Assembly (NCBI RefSeq): GCF_036785885.1
Contig: NC_092323.1
Location: 3,636,501 to 3,700,500, forward strand
DNA length: 64,000 bases
Direction: 5' to 3'
Source: Coffea arabica
Taxonomy: Eukaryota > Streptophyta > Magnoliopsida > Gentianales > Rubiaceae
The number at the start of each line of letters is the position of its first letter. Positions within the stretch are counted from its first letter, which is position 1. The notes under the pieces were generated by a model, which saw only the letters and a program-made list of their open reading frames with translations, searched no databases and was not told the DNA's origin. Positions 1 through 13,600 of the stretch are shown here, piece after piece. The translations under genes were made by a program, and so were the position numbers.

Positions 1-501
1 TGGGGGCGTAATCGCCAACAAGACAACAACAAAGGGCAAAAAGAAAAATGAAGCTGAAAAACACGGAGAAAAATTTTTTTTTTTTTTAAATTTAAAAAAA
101 AAGGAAATAAAAAAAATACAGAGATCCATGCAAATTGCAAAGGCAACGACCACCAAACTCAAATGCCCAATTGCCGATGGGCTCTTTCAGTTTCATGCAA
201 ACAAACAAAACTTTCCAATCATCTCTCCTGCCCGGATCCTATCATGTTGCGTCTATTCATCATTCTTGTTATTGACCGAACTGGCGGCCACAAACTGATC
301 AGCAAACTTTAGTTGAAAACATTTAATTTGATTAGCCTGAGGCTTGAGAGCCTGACCACCAAGGCAGGCGTTAGACAGATTCATGATCATAGGACCTCTA
401 TCTTCTCTCTATTAGTTTTTCTCCCTCCCTGCATCCCTCTCTCAGCAAGCAAGTAATGTGGTGCAAATAATTAACAGTACGTAGTACTGAGCGAGTAAAT
501 T
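1..501. other. 5' flank of the transporter gene
   Basis: No coding sequence is recognisable. A/T homopolymer runs lie at about 73-118. A pyrimidine-rich stretch at about 400-445, just upstream of the start codon, would suit a plant 5' leader. No clear TATA box could be assigned. Confidence 0.4.
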
Positions 502-2559
502 ATGGATCCTGAAGAACCAGGAAATGGTTTCTCAAGCAGGACCATTCCTCTCCTGGTTAGCAGCACTAGCAGTAGCAGCAGCAGCAATCACACCAGGGAT
601 CCCATTATTATCCACTCCCTTTCAACGTCGGGCAATACCTCTTTTTATAAAACTTGTTTCAACGGCCTCAACGCTTTATCAGGTCAGGTTCTTCTTCATC
701 TTCCTTCCAGTCCTCTTCTGTTTATTTACTTCTTACTGCATCATCCAATCCTCCCTCTTCTCTCCTCCTTGTAGTTTGATTTTATTTTCCCACTTAAGCC
801 TTGTTTTTCAATTTTATTAAAGAATCCAACTTTGTTTCAGATTTGTTACGCTTACGCTCATGAAATTATTTATGGTCCGTAATGATGTGTGGAGTTCGCC
901 TGGAAAACTTCCAGTGTGATGTTAAAAGCGGACGGTATATTCTGCTTACTCATATTTTTAGCAGATGCATGTCCATTATATATCCTTCACCATCCTGCTT
1001 TCAATCACACACTTCAGTCTTTTATCCTCAACCACTTATTTCTGAATTCCGTCTGCTATAATTTGTAACCCTATAACACCGTGCTCGGTTATGTGGAGTT
1101 ATAATCTGAAATTTCAAAACGCAAAAACCATTTGTGTCAAAATTCAACGACGCTTGTATGTAAAATTCAGTGTCACGCCTTGCATGGTTTCGTTCTGGTG
1201 TGAATGACTTGCTTGTGAAATTTGTTACTTTACTCTCTTTCCTTCGTTTAAAGTAGTTGCAAGCTACTTTATTTCAGGAAATTATGTCATAGGCTGGTAA
1301 TTTGGTTCCAAAGTTAAATCGCTAGGTAATTCGTGCTTGTTGTTCAGGAGTTGGAATACTCTCAGTACCATATGCCTTGTCATCAGGCGGATGGTTCAGC
1401 TTGATGCTACTGCTAGTTATTGCATCCTCTGCTCTTTATACTGGCTTGCTTATCCAGAGATGCATGGATATGGATCCAAGCATAAGGAGCTACCCCGATA
1501 TCGGTGAGCGCGCATTTGGGGCAAAAGGAAGAGCACTTGTATCCATTGTAATGAATACTGAACTCTATATGGTGGCAACCGGTTTCTTGATTCTTGAAGG
1601 AGATAATTTATACAACTTGCTCCCTGATGTCAATTTCGAAATTGGGGGTCTTAAAATCGGAGGAAGAGAGAGCTTTGTTATCATGGTTGGCCTTATAATA
1701 CTGCCTACTGTTTGGTTGAACAACATGAGCATCCTTTCTTATATTTCTGCCAGCGGAGTTGTAGCTTCTCTCCTACTTCTTTGTTCAATCTTCTGGGCTG
1801 GGGAGTTTGATGGCATTGGATTTCATCACAAGGGAGTTCTAATAAATTGGAGCGGAATTCCAACTGCTGCGAGCCTTTATTCCTTCTGTTACTGCGCTCA
1901 TCCAGTTTTTCCCACCTTGTACACTTCCATGAGAGATCAGAGACAATTTTCCAAGGTTATGCGATATCATATTCAACCTAATTTCCTGTGCAAGTCATTC
2001 AACACCTGCTGAGTTACTAGCTCAACTTCTGTTGCAGGTTCTGGGAATATGCTTTCTTGTATGCACTATTTCGTATGCATTGGTGGCAATTGTGGGTTAC
2101 CTGATGTTCGGTTCAGAACTCATGTCTCAAATAACATTGAACCTTCCAATCGACAAGATTAGCTCGAGAGTGGCAATATACACCACATTGGTCAATCCCA
2201 TAGCCAAATATGCTCTGATGGTAATACCAATTGTGAATGCCATTGAGACTAGGCTGCCGTTAAATTGTCATAAGAGGTCATATAGCCTCTTCGTCCGAAC
2301 CAGCCTGGTCCTTAGCACTGTTATTGTGTCCCTGGCCATACCGCTTTTTGGGTATCTCATGTCACTTGTTGGAGCATTTCTGAGCGTCACAGCCTCCGCC
2401 ATACTTCCTTGCCTGTGCTTCTTGAAGATTTCTGGCATTTACCAGACATTAGGTCTTGAGCAGCTGGTAATGGTCGGCATTGTCTTGATGGGCATTTCTA
2501 TTATGATAGTTGGAACCTATACATCTGTGATGGAAATTGTAATGCATTTTGTAACGTGA
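502..2559 (+). CDS. Vacuolar amino acid transporter 1-like (AVT1/AAAP family)
   Basis: A three-exon gene (502-682, 1348-1955, 2038-2559) with GT-AG introns encodes about 436 residues. Exon 1 ends in phase 1. Joining it to exon 2 restores the first-helix signature of AVT1-type AAAP carriers, NALSGVGILSVPYALSSGGW, which is strong evidence for the splice. Exon 2 joins exon 3 in phase 0 (FSK to VLG). The protein is highly hydrophobic, with roughly ten predicted membrane helices after a soluble N-terminus of about 45 residues rich in Ser. Family members exchange neutral amino acids across the tonoplast by proton antiport; substrate and location here are inferred from the family. The N-terminus is short compared with the longest AVT1 members but normal for the shorter ones. 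The first ATG of the open frame at 502 was taken as the start. Confidence 0.9.
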
Positions 2560-3206
2560 CTTTTACCCATTCAAGGTAATTCCCTGATTCACTGGCACGG
2601 ATGTTAATATTTTTTGTGCTCAGTTGTAATGATTGGAAAAATGATTACAAAAATTGAAAAGGTGCAGGCCAGGGGGCGTGATGCTGTGTGGATGTTTGTG
2701 GTTACATAAGCAGAGAGGAGAGTTAGCACAAACTCTTGATGTTGACGAACCATAGAGGATGGGCATCTCTTACATTCCACCTGTGGCCCAGGCCCAATTT
2801 GAGTGGCAGCCCAGAATCTTCTAAGGGTGGGTGATGATAGTAAATCTTTTTCACTCACGCCAAGAAGAGTAGCCAGGGATAATCTTCTAGAAAAAGATCA
2901 TAGAAAGGGGTTTTGATGGATCGAATATCCTAGAAAGGAGTCAAAAGGTCATTCGGCTTTTCAGAAATTCAGTGGTAGTACGATTCCTGAGAGGATCATT
3001 AGCTTCGCGCCCATGATTGCCCCATGCTGTTAATTGTGCAGAAAATTTGAAAGGAAAATGGAAACCGATGGTCCAATAATAAAAACACAACAGAGAGAGA
3101 GAGAGAGAATGAACATTTCTAAAGTTGCATAATTGATAGTCCCATTCAATACAGTAACTACTCATAGTTGTTGACTAGCACTAGCAGCAGTACTAGTAAT
3201 TAGTGG

Positions 3207-3350
3207 ATTTGTCTGGATTTCAAAATTTTTTTAAATAATTAATATTTTGTTTATATTAAAAATATTTTTTAAAAATATTTTTTTTATATATATCATATCA
3301 TAAAAAATATTATAATATTTATTTTAAATAATACTTTATCCAAACAAATT
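3207..3350. mobile_element. AT-rich foldback MITE related to the window's recurrent family
   Basis: The ends pair imperfectly: GTCTGGATTTCAAAATTTT on the left against ATTTAAATAATACTTTATCC on the right read in reverse. The middle carries the ATATATCATATCATAAAAAA core found in at least six other elements here. It is diverged, with no clear target duplication. Confidence 0.5.
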
Positions 3351-3579
3351 CAGGATTTCACAGATCCAGCCTTAACTAGTAACTACTACTAATGGCACTA
3401 GTAAACTCCTAGTAACCATTTGGAGTTTTTTTTTTTTTTTTTTTTTGTCAGTAACGATATATGTGTATAATCTATTCTATCCTAATCTAGGGGGAGGGGG
3501 AGTCTAAGGAGACTGTGATAGGAGGTTAGTGAATATACAGACCTAACTAGATCAAGAAAGCGCTATGACACAATTCTTA

Positions 3580-3726
3580 GGTTGTGTTTGGATTGCATTT
3601 TCCGTCATTTTTCATGGAAAAATTACTGTAGCGATTTGATATATGTGAGGGAAAAAGGTGATAGGGAAATGTGATCACGAAAAACGATAATATTTTCCGA
3701 CGAAAACCTTCAATCCAAGCAAGGCC
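3580..3726. mobile_element. Tourist-like (PIF/Harbinger type) MITE, 147 bp
   Basis: The terminal inverted repeats are GGTTGTGTTTGGATTG at the left and, read in reverse, GGCCTTGCTTGGATTG at the right. A 3-bp TTA flanks both sides (3577-3579 and 3727-3729), the classic Harbinger target. The centre has TGTAGCGATTTGATATATG, shared with the element at about 30.06 kb. It has no coding capacity. Confidence 0.75.
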
Positions 3727-4078
3727 TTAGATTTTTTACGATCCCAGCTACAAAATTCCAAATCCATCCACACCGCCACGACTCTTGGGCGTTAATTAAT
3801 CATGCTTTCGTCTCTCTTCATTTCATTTCCACCTCCATCTCACAACACTACTGACTACACCCACCCACGCTTCACTTTGGCGCCACAACTCACCAAGCTG
3901 ACTGCCGCCCATAACACCCCGTCCCCCCCTCGGGATTCCGTTCATTTTTCATCCACTGGGTATGACTATTCTGTAGTTTTTCCTGCTCTGCTGCTCTCCT
4001 CACTTCCTTGAAATCTTAAACCCCCCTTCCCCAAAAAAAAAACTCTAATTTCTCACAGTCAAATCATCGAACGCCGTA

Positions 4079-7000
4079 ATGGCGTCGTCGACAGCGTCCT
4101 TTCCCTTCGTGATTCACCCTGCTCTAGACAATTCAGTTATTCCCTACAGTGGAAATCATCGTCGACCCAAGTTGCCTTTGCTAGCATTTAGGCCGAGGAA
4201 GTTTACCAGCGATTCCAAATTTGGAAGTTGTGGGCTTTTGAATGAAGGTATTGCGAGCCTATCTTCATGCTGCGGCTCCACCATGACTAGGAAGTGGACG
4301 CTCCAGCGCTTTAACGCCACAGGTAGTGGCTCTGGGGAAGTTCAGAGTGGGGAAGAATCGGACGATGCTTTACAAGCCACAATTGAGAAGAGCAAGAGAG
4401 TTCTGGCTATGCAGAAAGACCTACTTAATCAGGTTCGTTACAACCATCTGAGCGTTTTGCCCAAAAATTTTGATTTTGAGTTTTTTCCCCCCTTTATGAA
4501 ATGTAATTTTTTTCCGGGGTAGGTAATATGAAATGTAGGCTTTTTTAAAAATAAATAAATAAATAAATGTAGTTGAGGACAACGCTTAATTGTAAAATTC
4601 CTCGACCGTTTCGTGGATGACCTATTACTGATTTGAAGAACCATCTGACTTGTACCTCGAAGGCAATTCGATTCTGTGTTGGCTTGTATGCAAGTGAAAA
4701 TATGATCTTAAAAGGGAAAAGGGATTGGTGTTGCCGAATCATATGTCGAATGCCCCCCTATAGGTTGTTTGTAAGGATTAGAGTCTGTACTTTATTCTGT
4801 TCTGACTAGTCAATTTCGGCTGTTCGGTTTTTGATATGTGTGTTTGTATCAGCATTGCTTTCTCCTCGTTGATGACCATGACTTCATTTAAGCGACGAGA
4901 TTGTGACCTTTCTCTTAGATAATCTACTTGGGCCTCCTGTACAGTAGTTGGCATCTATGTGCATTACTTTGGTTGCCCAGCTTCTTTTCGCTTGGAGTAT
5001 GTAAGAACTTGGTATAATGGCTTGTTAACTATTTTGAACTATAATTAATTCCCTTGTATCTCTCAATTTCACTTCTTGATACTTCCTGTATTTAATGTCA
5101 GGCCCCCGATTCATTGATAGATGTTGTGATCTTCTGCTCATACTCATCATCTCAAGGCTTTATCATCAGATCGTTTGTGTAAATTCAGGTTGATGACATC
5201 ATTTTATTTGGTTCTCTCTTGCAGATTGCGGAACGTAAAAAATTAGTTTCATCTATAAAAGATAGCATTATTGACCAGGAGAATGACAGCACCCTTTCAA
5301 CTGTTAATGTTGCATCAGCCAATGGAACTGAAGAAGATGAGGTACTGACAACTGATGAGGTGAATGCACCTGGAAAGAACCTGCTGCGCACAGAAACTTC
5401 TTCAAGTGCAAGTTCCTTGGAGCAGTCCAAAGACACTAGCAAAGAGATTTTTCAGTCCTATAAAGATGCTTCTGCACATGTAAACAAGCAGTCTAGAAGT
5501 GCCACTTCTGCCGTAGGAACTTCCAGTTCAAAGATTTCCTTTGATGTAGATTCGGAAAACCAATTAGCGAGTATATCAACAGAGACAATTCCATCTGATC
5601 TGCCATCCTTTCTCTCAGAGACCAGTGCAAAGTTGCCTTTGGAAGATAAGCAACATGAAGATTTCGAAAAATCGAGTGCACAGGAGGTGAATGTTGATAA
5701 AGAAGATTCTGGGGGTGAAAAAGTAAAAGCCCCTCCATTGGCTGGCATCAATGTTATGAACATAATATTGGTTGCTTTAGAATGTGCACCATGGTCCAAA
5801 ACAGGTAGTGTGATAACATTAAGTTTCTGGTGGAAAATATTTTATGGGGATTAACTTCTTCAGGTCTTAGGTTAAGCATGTTGCCATTTCCTTTTGATCT
5901 CCATTTAGTAGATATTAAACTTATTGACAATGTTTTATTAGTTTATGCTGAAATTATAGTGAACATATACTCCTACAAAAAGAATAGGCTGGAGTACTCA
6001 AATATGCACTTCTCCTTGACTGAAGGGTCTGTTCAAATGGATGTGCTTGACTGTTAGACATCTATTTCTCCAGTCAGTAGTTATTTCGAGGCTTGTCATG
6101 GAATAAAAACATTAGTTTTAGTAATCATGTTCAATGCAGTTTAATATATCCTCTTTCCTTTTAATTAAGATAGTGCCTTGAAGTTTGAGCTGAAACATAT
6201 TCATTGCATATATCCATACTCAGTGGTGGGCGCTTGCATGTGTATGTCTGCATATAATGATAGACAGGTCTGTATATGATTGTGCCTTAGTTTTATACTT
6301 GTATTCTACTCAACATGAGAACTAATATGTCAAGAATTTACTTAGGTGGGCTTGGGGATGTTGCTGGAGCTTTACCCAAGGCTTTGGCTCGGCGAGGACA
6401 TAGAGTTATGGTAAAGTTTCAGAAACTCTTTCCAAGACAAGATGGTCACATGGTGGAGTACCTGTTCAAAAGCAATTTGTAGCTGATGTCAGGATTTTAT
6501 ATTTTTGAACTTCTGAATAGCTCGCCAGTTTTATTTTCCTTTTTTTATTTTCCAGTGTTGCATATGGTCCTCATTTTGACGTGTATGCTGTCTATGTGGA
6601 ATATTGCATTCTGTGTAAGAAATGAGAAATTTTCATTCTTCCATAAACTTGTCACTCTGCACTTCACGGTAATTGTAGTATGGTATGTAAGTTAGCAGAC
6701 AGCGCAGAAATCCAGCAAGATTCTTGGTAGTTGAGTTGTACATATAAAATGAATCTTTTATTTTTTGGTGGATTTTATAGGTTGTTGCACCTCGGTATGG
6801 TGATTATGCTGGAGCTCAAGATACAGGGGTTCGGAAAAGGTATAAAGTAGATGGTCAGGTATGAAGTTGTACACCCTTATTGTATCTTAAGCAAAACATT
6901 TATGACATTAAAATTTCTGATACCTGGTTGCACATCATGCAGGATATGGAGGTGACGTACTTTCAAGCTTACATTGATAGTGTTGATTTTGTTTTCATTG

Positions 7001-9358
7001 ACAGTCCTTCATTTCGACATATTGGAAATGACATATATGGGGGCAAACGTGTGGTAGGTTTTTATTTTTTTCTTAAACAAGTAAGCTTTGTATTGTTATT
7101 CTCTATCCAATGGTGGAAATACAGTCTTATGCCCTGATGGTATATCTTCTACAGGATGTGACTTTTCTCCCTGATTATCCTTTTCCTAGTGTTCTTCTGT
7201 GACCAGATGCTTGTGTGTTGCTGCTTCCCTTGCTTCAACATTGCATTTTCCTATTCTGCCTATTTGTGTATTTATGTAAAATATAGACGTGTATCAGAAT
7301 CATAGATGTAAATGTTTGTGTTTCTTCATCATCAATTCTCTGATTCACAGATGTTAATTTTTTGTGCTGCTGGTTGTTCCAGGATGTTTTAAAGCGCATG
7401 GTTCTGTTTTGCAAAGCTGCTGTTGAGGTACAACATTATGAGGCATCATGGCCTGGCACTTCTTTTGGCCTTGCGTTCACAAGGCTACATATTTGTCAAC
7501 CTTCATGAACTAAAACAGCAAGTCATGTTCAGTCATGCAATTGTACTCTTTATATCGATATCTTACTGATGAGAAGATTTACAAGCTGTCATTCATCAGT
7601 CAATGTTGGGGATGATAAGGGTTAGACTTTTTATGGAGGTGGCCGTCTGTCATGCAAGAATTGATAAAATTGTCTGGAATAAGCTTTGAGAAAGAAAAAA
7701 AATGCTTAGTCCTGTGGAATTCATGAAAAGAATGGCTGAAATGAAATAGACCTTGATTTTACTCATGATTATTTCTTCAATGTTCCTTGTTTCTATGTCC
7801 CTCGTATTCTTATATGTTATCTGGAGTACTGAAATGCTTTATTTATTTATTTATTTTTAGGTGCCTTGGCATGTTCCATGTGGTGGGGTCTGCTATGGAG
7901 ATGGAAATTTGGTTTTTATAGCAAATGATTGGCATACAGCATTACTGCCCGTGTATTTGAAGGCACATTATCGTGATCACGGAATAATGAAATATGCCAG
8001 ATGTGTTCTTGTGATTCATAACATAGCTCACCAGGTTTGTCCTGAGACTTATCATCCAACAGCATATAGGTATTGTCTCCAAATATAGTTGTCAAATGAT
8101 CAGCCTTGGGAGTAGGTGAAAGTGTGATTTGAAAAGTCATATATGATATAGGTGCTTGTCATACATGACATTATATCAGAAGCGGATATGAGGTTGGGAA
8201 TGGAGGGAGAGCTCCCGTTCACTGGTTCATGGTTTGATTAAATTTTTTTTTTCTGTTACATCAATACTTGAAAAGGTGCTGATCATTTTAGCGGTAAAAC
8301 AATTTTTGGTTCCTCTGCAAAATTTGCACAATACATTTTTTTTTTTCCATTGCCCGTGTTCTCTGTTCGTTTATTGTGTGTTTTCTCATGTCTGCATCCA
8401 GGGTCGCGGTCCTGTGGATGACTTCTCTTGTGTTGATCTTCCACCACATTACTTGGACCTTTTTAGGTTGTATGATCCTGTTGGAGGTGAGCACCTCAAT
8501 ATATTTGCCGCAGGGATAAAGACAGCTGATCGTGTTGTCACAGTGAGTCATGGATATGCCTGGGAGTTGAAGACATCTGAAGGTGGTTGGGGCCTGGATG
8601 GGATAATCAATGAGAATGACTGGAAACTTGCGGGTGTTGTTAATGGGATTGATACAAAAGATTGGAATCCTGAGTTGGATGTTCATATTCAGTCAGATGG
8701 TTACACAAATTACTCACTAGACACCTTGAAGACTGGCAAACCCCAATGCAAAGAAGCATTGCAGAAGGAGTTAGGTTTGCCTGTCCGTGACAATGTCCCC
8801 TTGATTGGTTTTATTGGAAGGCTTGATCACCAGAAAGGGGTTGATCTTATAGCCGAGGCAATTCCTTGGATGATGGGCCAGGATGTGCAGCTGGTCATGT
8901 TGGGCACTGGTAGGCCTGACCTTGAACAGATGCTTAGGCAATTTGAAGGACAGTACAGCAACAAAATTAGAGGTTGGGTGGGTTTTTGTGTAAAGACAGC
9001 TCACCGGATAACTGCAGGTGCAGACATTTTGCTGATGCCGTCAAGATTTGAACCTTGTGGACTGAATCAGCTCTATGCTATGTGCTATGGTACTGTTCCT
9101 GTTGTTCATGCAGTGGGGGGTCTAAGAGATACTGTGCAGTCTTTTAATCCTTATAATGAGTCTGGGCTTGGATGGACATTTCAAAGGGCTGAGGCAAATC
9201 AGCTGATCAACGCGCTAGGGAATTGCTTCCTCACATATCGCGAGTACAAAAATAGTTGGGAAGGGATTCAAAGACGTGGTATGTTGCAAAACCTAAGTTG
9301 GGATAATGCTGCTGAAAAGTACGAGGACATACTCGTTGCGGCGAAGTACCAGTGGTGA
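4079..9358 (+). CDS. SS2: Starch synthase II, chloroplastic/amyloplastic
   Basis: Eight exons (4079-4432, 5225-5804, 6346-6410, 6781-6858, 6943-7053, 7383-7427, 7861-8034, 8402-9358) join in frame to about 787 residues, the usual SSII length. It transfers glucose from ADP-glucose to the non-reducing end of glucans, elongating intermediate amylopectin chains in plastids. Residues 1 to about 70 are Ser/Arg-rich and look like a transit peptide. About 110-295 is an acidic, Ser-rich linker, variable in the family. The GT5 catalytic part begins near 295. The ADP-glucose motif KTGGLGDV (about 310-317) is rebuilt across the exon 2/3 junction. The C-terminal GT1-like half has [28 protein letters not shown] and [10 protein letters not shown]. 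The ending AAKYQW is typical of SSII. No lesion is seen. Confidence 0.96.
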
Positions 9359-10625
9359 GTCATGAAGCATACATAGGTACTGATTGACACGAGGAGCAAT
9401 ACATTTGAATCCGCAGAAAGCTAAAAACAAGTGAACTCCTTTTATCTCCACAAGGAAAACCTCTGAACAATTTGCCAGGAAAATATCCAAAGGCTTGGCT
9501 TCACTTCCGCAATGTTGAGTTGGGCAGAATTTCTGATGTCAGCATTAAAAAGATTGCTTGTACTGTTTGTTAAATTCTAAGCTAGGAAATTCCCAGATGA
9601 CCGCCTCGTATGACTCCATGAATTACTTTTTAGACAACTTTTATTCCGTTGTTGTCATCTGGGACTTGAGAGGAGTTTTTAAGTCTTTACATGAAACCAC
9701 ATTAACTTTGAAATACACTAAAATCTCTATAAATTAATTGTCTCTATTAAATAATAATTTTTCTGTTCCACCTTAGGTTAACGAGTTAATTAATAATTTT
9801 GATAATAATAAGATATTAATTTTTTTTAAAACTTTACGCAAGTTCCTTTCATACTATAAATTATTAATTCACTAGAAGTATACGTCATATTTTTTTTTCT
9901 TAAAATATGAGCCTATTGTTGATTTGTAAGCACCATTTAGATCATATTTTTTTCGTAAAATATGAGTCTATTTTTTATTTATAAACATCATTTAGATGTA
10001 ACAAATATATAAGAAGACTTTGTATTTGTTTACTATAAGAAGACCTATTTATATACATAATATTGTCAATCTGATCCATTGTATGCATTTAATAAAATGG
10101 AAGTGAATATATATCAATTAGTATTCCTAAGTTTTTTGATTTCTTGATAATAGAAAAATAATATCAGTTACGTACGTATATTGAAGACATTAATAGAGTT
10201 GAATTATACTTTTAAATTAAGTAGATGTTAATTAGTTTATATTCATTGGGCTTTTAATCTCCTTTTATTAATAAAATAATTCATATTTTTATAAAATAAA
10301 ATAAAACTTTAATTGATTAAATGAGCGTTTCTTTGAATTGTAACTACACTCATCGATTAATTAAAACGCGACATTCCATTAAAAATGTATTAGTACATGG
10401 GACGACTACAATTTAACCCAATAAGGCAGAAACGCAAACGGGCGGTGGCCTTATTGATTTCATAATAGAATAACCTATATTCCGAAATTACATTTTATTT
10501 TAATTCGTATTTTAAAATAAAAAATGGCCACACTCGTGACAGCACAATTGCGGCCCCTGTAACTTGTCAACACCAATAACACATAAGACACACAACAACA
10601 AACCATCTCGACTGTGTCCAGATAT
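9359..10625. other. AT-rich intergenic between convergent genes
   Basis: It holds the 3' ends of starch synthase and the DCN1-like gene, which converge here. A diverged tandem duplication of about 57 bp lies at 9886-9998 (repeated core AAAATATGAG...CATTTAGAT). No open frame of interest was seen. Confidence 0.6.
9886..9998. repeat. Two-copy tandem repeat, about 57 bp unit
   Basis: Two adjacent copies start CATATTTTTTT at 9886 and 9943, pass through AAAATATGAG and end CATTTAGAT. They differ by several substitutions and a short T-run change, so the duplication is not fresh. Confidence 0.6.
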
Positions 10626-13600
10626 CTAGGAGACTCCCCTGTGCCGATTACATTGCAAATAAGGACGACCAGAGAAGAGTCCTGCAAAACCCTTGGACAA
10701 ACAGCCTTCAATAGAACAAGGAGACTTCGTGCAACCCAATGCACTGTTTTGTTTAGCTGTTTCCATGCAATCATCCGCAGCGCTCCCACAATTCTCATCA
10801 CAGTTGAAAAGTATGTCAGCAGAAATAAGTTGCCTTCTCTTTGGAAGTCTTGCTCCGTTGGCGTGAACATATCCATTTAAAGATTCATGCTCTTTCTGCA
10901 AGTTATCACCCAACTTCCTCTTCAGTCCTGGTAAGCTCTTCGAACCTGCCAAATGATTACAGTCTCATAAAAGTCAAACTAATCGTCCATGTGAATTATT
11001 GATCATGGCTATAGAAAAGGTATTATACCAGGAAGAGAATCATCAAATGGTCGCTCATCCGAATCACCGCAACTGCACAACAAATAACTAGTATCATTAC
11101 ACCCAATCCTGCAACAGACATATAATCCGTGCCATGTTACATATCCAGATACACATGCAGGTGCCCAGATAAACTGTGCTTATGTGCAATGGACTTCATC
11201 AGAAAGTCAAAAATGTCAAGGTTTGTCTTTTATTCATTACTAATATGACGTGTTCTGAGTCACAAGACAACTAGACCAAAATGCTAGCCATGATGCTAAT
11301 ATTAACTGTTTTTCACACATTCTTCCATGCCTTGAAGATGCAATATAGAATCTCAGTGCCATCAGATCAGTCACAATAAATTACTCAAATAAAGATCCCA
11401 TACTAAATCTTTCCTTTTTAAAATTGAAACACAAACTCTCCATTTGTAAAAGGTGCATCTTTGTCTATGATATCAAAGTCAACAATGTATATTTTTCCAC
11501 ACCTAGCAGTATGGATATCTTATTAATGCAATAGACCTATCTTCGCATCGAATGACTATGGAACCCAAATCTCTTACCCTTCCCAGCCAAACTAAGGGGA
11601 AAAAGGTCAGATAACATAATATCCAGATAAAACCATCTAAAAGCGAATAATTGTGGAAACACGTAGATGATTGATCAGGAATCAAACCTATACATGTGCT
11701 CAACAAAATCATCAATTAATACAGGCCAAGCTCCTGCAAGGGGGAACAAATTTAGTCAGTAAAGCAAATGCAAGTTTGAAAACCGGGTGATCATATAATG
11801 AACCACCAGTTCCTGTCCAGAATTAAGAAATTTTCTATTGTCAGGGTTGTTGAGAACAATAAGAAATGGTTGGCAAGGATCATTTATAAATACCTTCAGG
11901 ATCATACCCTTCAAGATTGTCTTGTACACAGCGACTGAAGGCCAAAACTTGCCTCCATGTGTCCGCAGAAATATTATGCCGCTGATTTTTCTAAACAACA
12001 TGAGTTAAGAAATCAGCTACAATGAAACAGAAAAGAAAATATCATCATGGAAAGAGGAATGGCTAACATTTGGCTGTTAAACTTTCCCGAAGGTGACAAC
12101 TACAGAGTAAAGACCATGTTCAAGGCCCTAATCAATCATTTTCACAAAAATGCAACTGCACTGGCAACACATGGAGCTATAAATGACGATTAAAACACCA
12201 CTCTGCAAACTCTGGGGAGCTTAACAGTGTTTTTAGTCATTTCTTCTTTCAGTAAGTAACTTGAACAAGGTTGCAGTGATGAAAATGGATTATTAGCAAT
12301 CAATCACAACAATATAACCTCTAACATGTTGGATAAAGTTGGAAATATAATGAGAAAAATTAAAAGGAAAGCCCTGAATGCTCGTCTAAAAGCAAGGAAG
12401 AGATGGATGAAATATTAAATATCTACTTTTCTCAATGGGCAAATAAAAGAATGGAGACAACACGTTCCATTAGATTCTGCTAAGATAAAGTCATTATGTT
12501 CCGAATCATTTTTAGGCTTCTATACCAGACAAGAAACAATCAGTGAAGAAGGGGTTGATGATGAGAATCAAACTAGTTAAACTGAAAGTTTCCAAAGAAA
12601 TGCAGAAGCATGGCAAACATTAATTGTTTCAGGAATAAGTTTAGATGCTTCTGGTGGGTTAATCTCAGAAATGCAGGAACGGCTATTCCGTACTTTCAAT
12701 AGTCAAGAGAACTAATATGCCAAGAGAGTAGCGAAAATAATCAAGCAGATCATTCGACTGGGAAACAAAATCTTTATCCATGTTTAGAAGACATTTTTAT
12801 CCTCTTTAATTAATAAGACAATCTTTGTTTAGGAGGAATACCTAGATTTATCCTCTTTTTTTATCCTCTTTAACGGGAGTTTCTAACAAGTCTTATTACC
12901 TCAACAAAGTTGCACCACTGATTGAGCAGTTGAAATCTACCAGCTAAAACTAATCTCCAGGCCATAACAGCCCTGCTTACAGCTGCAAGGTGAATAAACA
13001 ATAAAGGCACATGAGGTTAAGAAAACTGAACTGGCATTAAACTACCTAAGGATATAATTTCATTTAAATTGACTTACTGATATTCTTCTGACCATTTTCT
13101 CGGCAAATGAAGAAAACAAAATCATAAAACCGTGAGAACTCAGAAAAGTCTGCCTGCATAAAAGGAAGACTGAGCAAAGTACACTGAGAATTTAAGCACA
13201 CAAGTGACAAGTTATAACTAAGGAAAAGGGCTGCAGCTCACTCAAAATCAGATAAGTACCTATACTTGAGCAATTAGATTTTGCTATAGTCCAAAAGAAA
13301 CAACATTTTGTATATATTAAAACCAATTTCACTCAAGTTACAGGAAAAAACAGAATAACTTACCAGCAAGTCTAACCTCATCATAAGTTTGTATATTTCT
13401 TCAAAAACAGAGAACCTGAGATGTGCACAAGAATAATTTTTAAGTTATGTTGAGTTATAAAAGAATTAAAATAAATAAATAAATACATAACATCTTCTTT
13501 CCCCTCATTGTAGCCAATACATTGACTGCATGCACAAACTATTGCAATAGTTTGCAAATTATAGCTACATCATGTAGTGCAAACCAACTTCCATCGATGC

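Larger units (their letters stand above)
2560..4078. other. Intergenic: transporter 3' flank, two MITEs, starch synthase leader
   Basis: No gene is seen. It contains a (GA)n run at about 3091-3108, an AT-rich foldback at about 3207-3350, a poly-T tract at 3427-3446 and a Tourist-like MITE at 3580-3726. The last 280 bases are C-rich and lead into the starch synthase start codon; an open frame at 3802-4011 there looks like leader sequence rather than a gene. Confidence 0.6.

Noticed and set aside
9720-9840. AATCTCTATAAATTAATT-type element end
   Set aside because: It resembles a plant MITE terminus but no matching inverted end was found nearby, so it is at most a fragment.
10475-10880. Plus- and minus-strand frames overlapping the last DCN1-like exon
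   Set aside because: They are shadows of the true reading frame of that exon.
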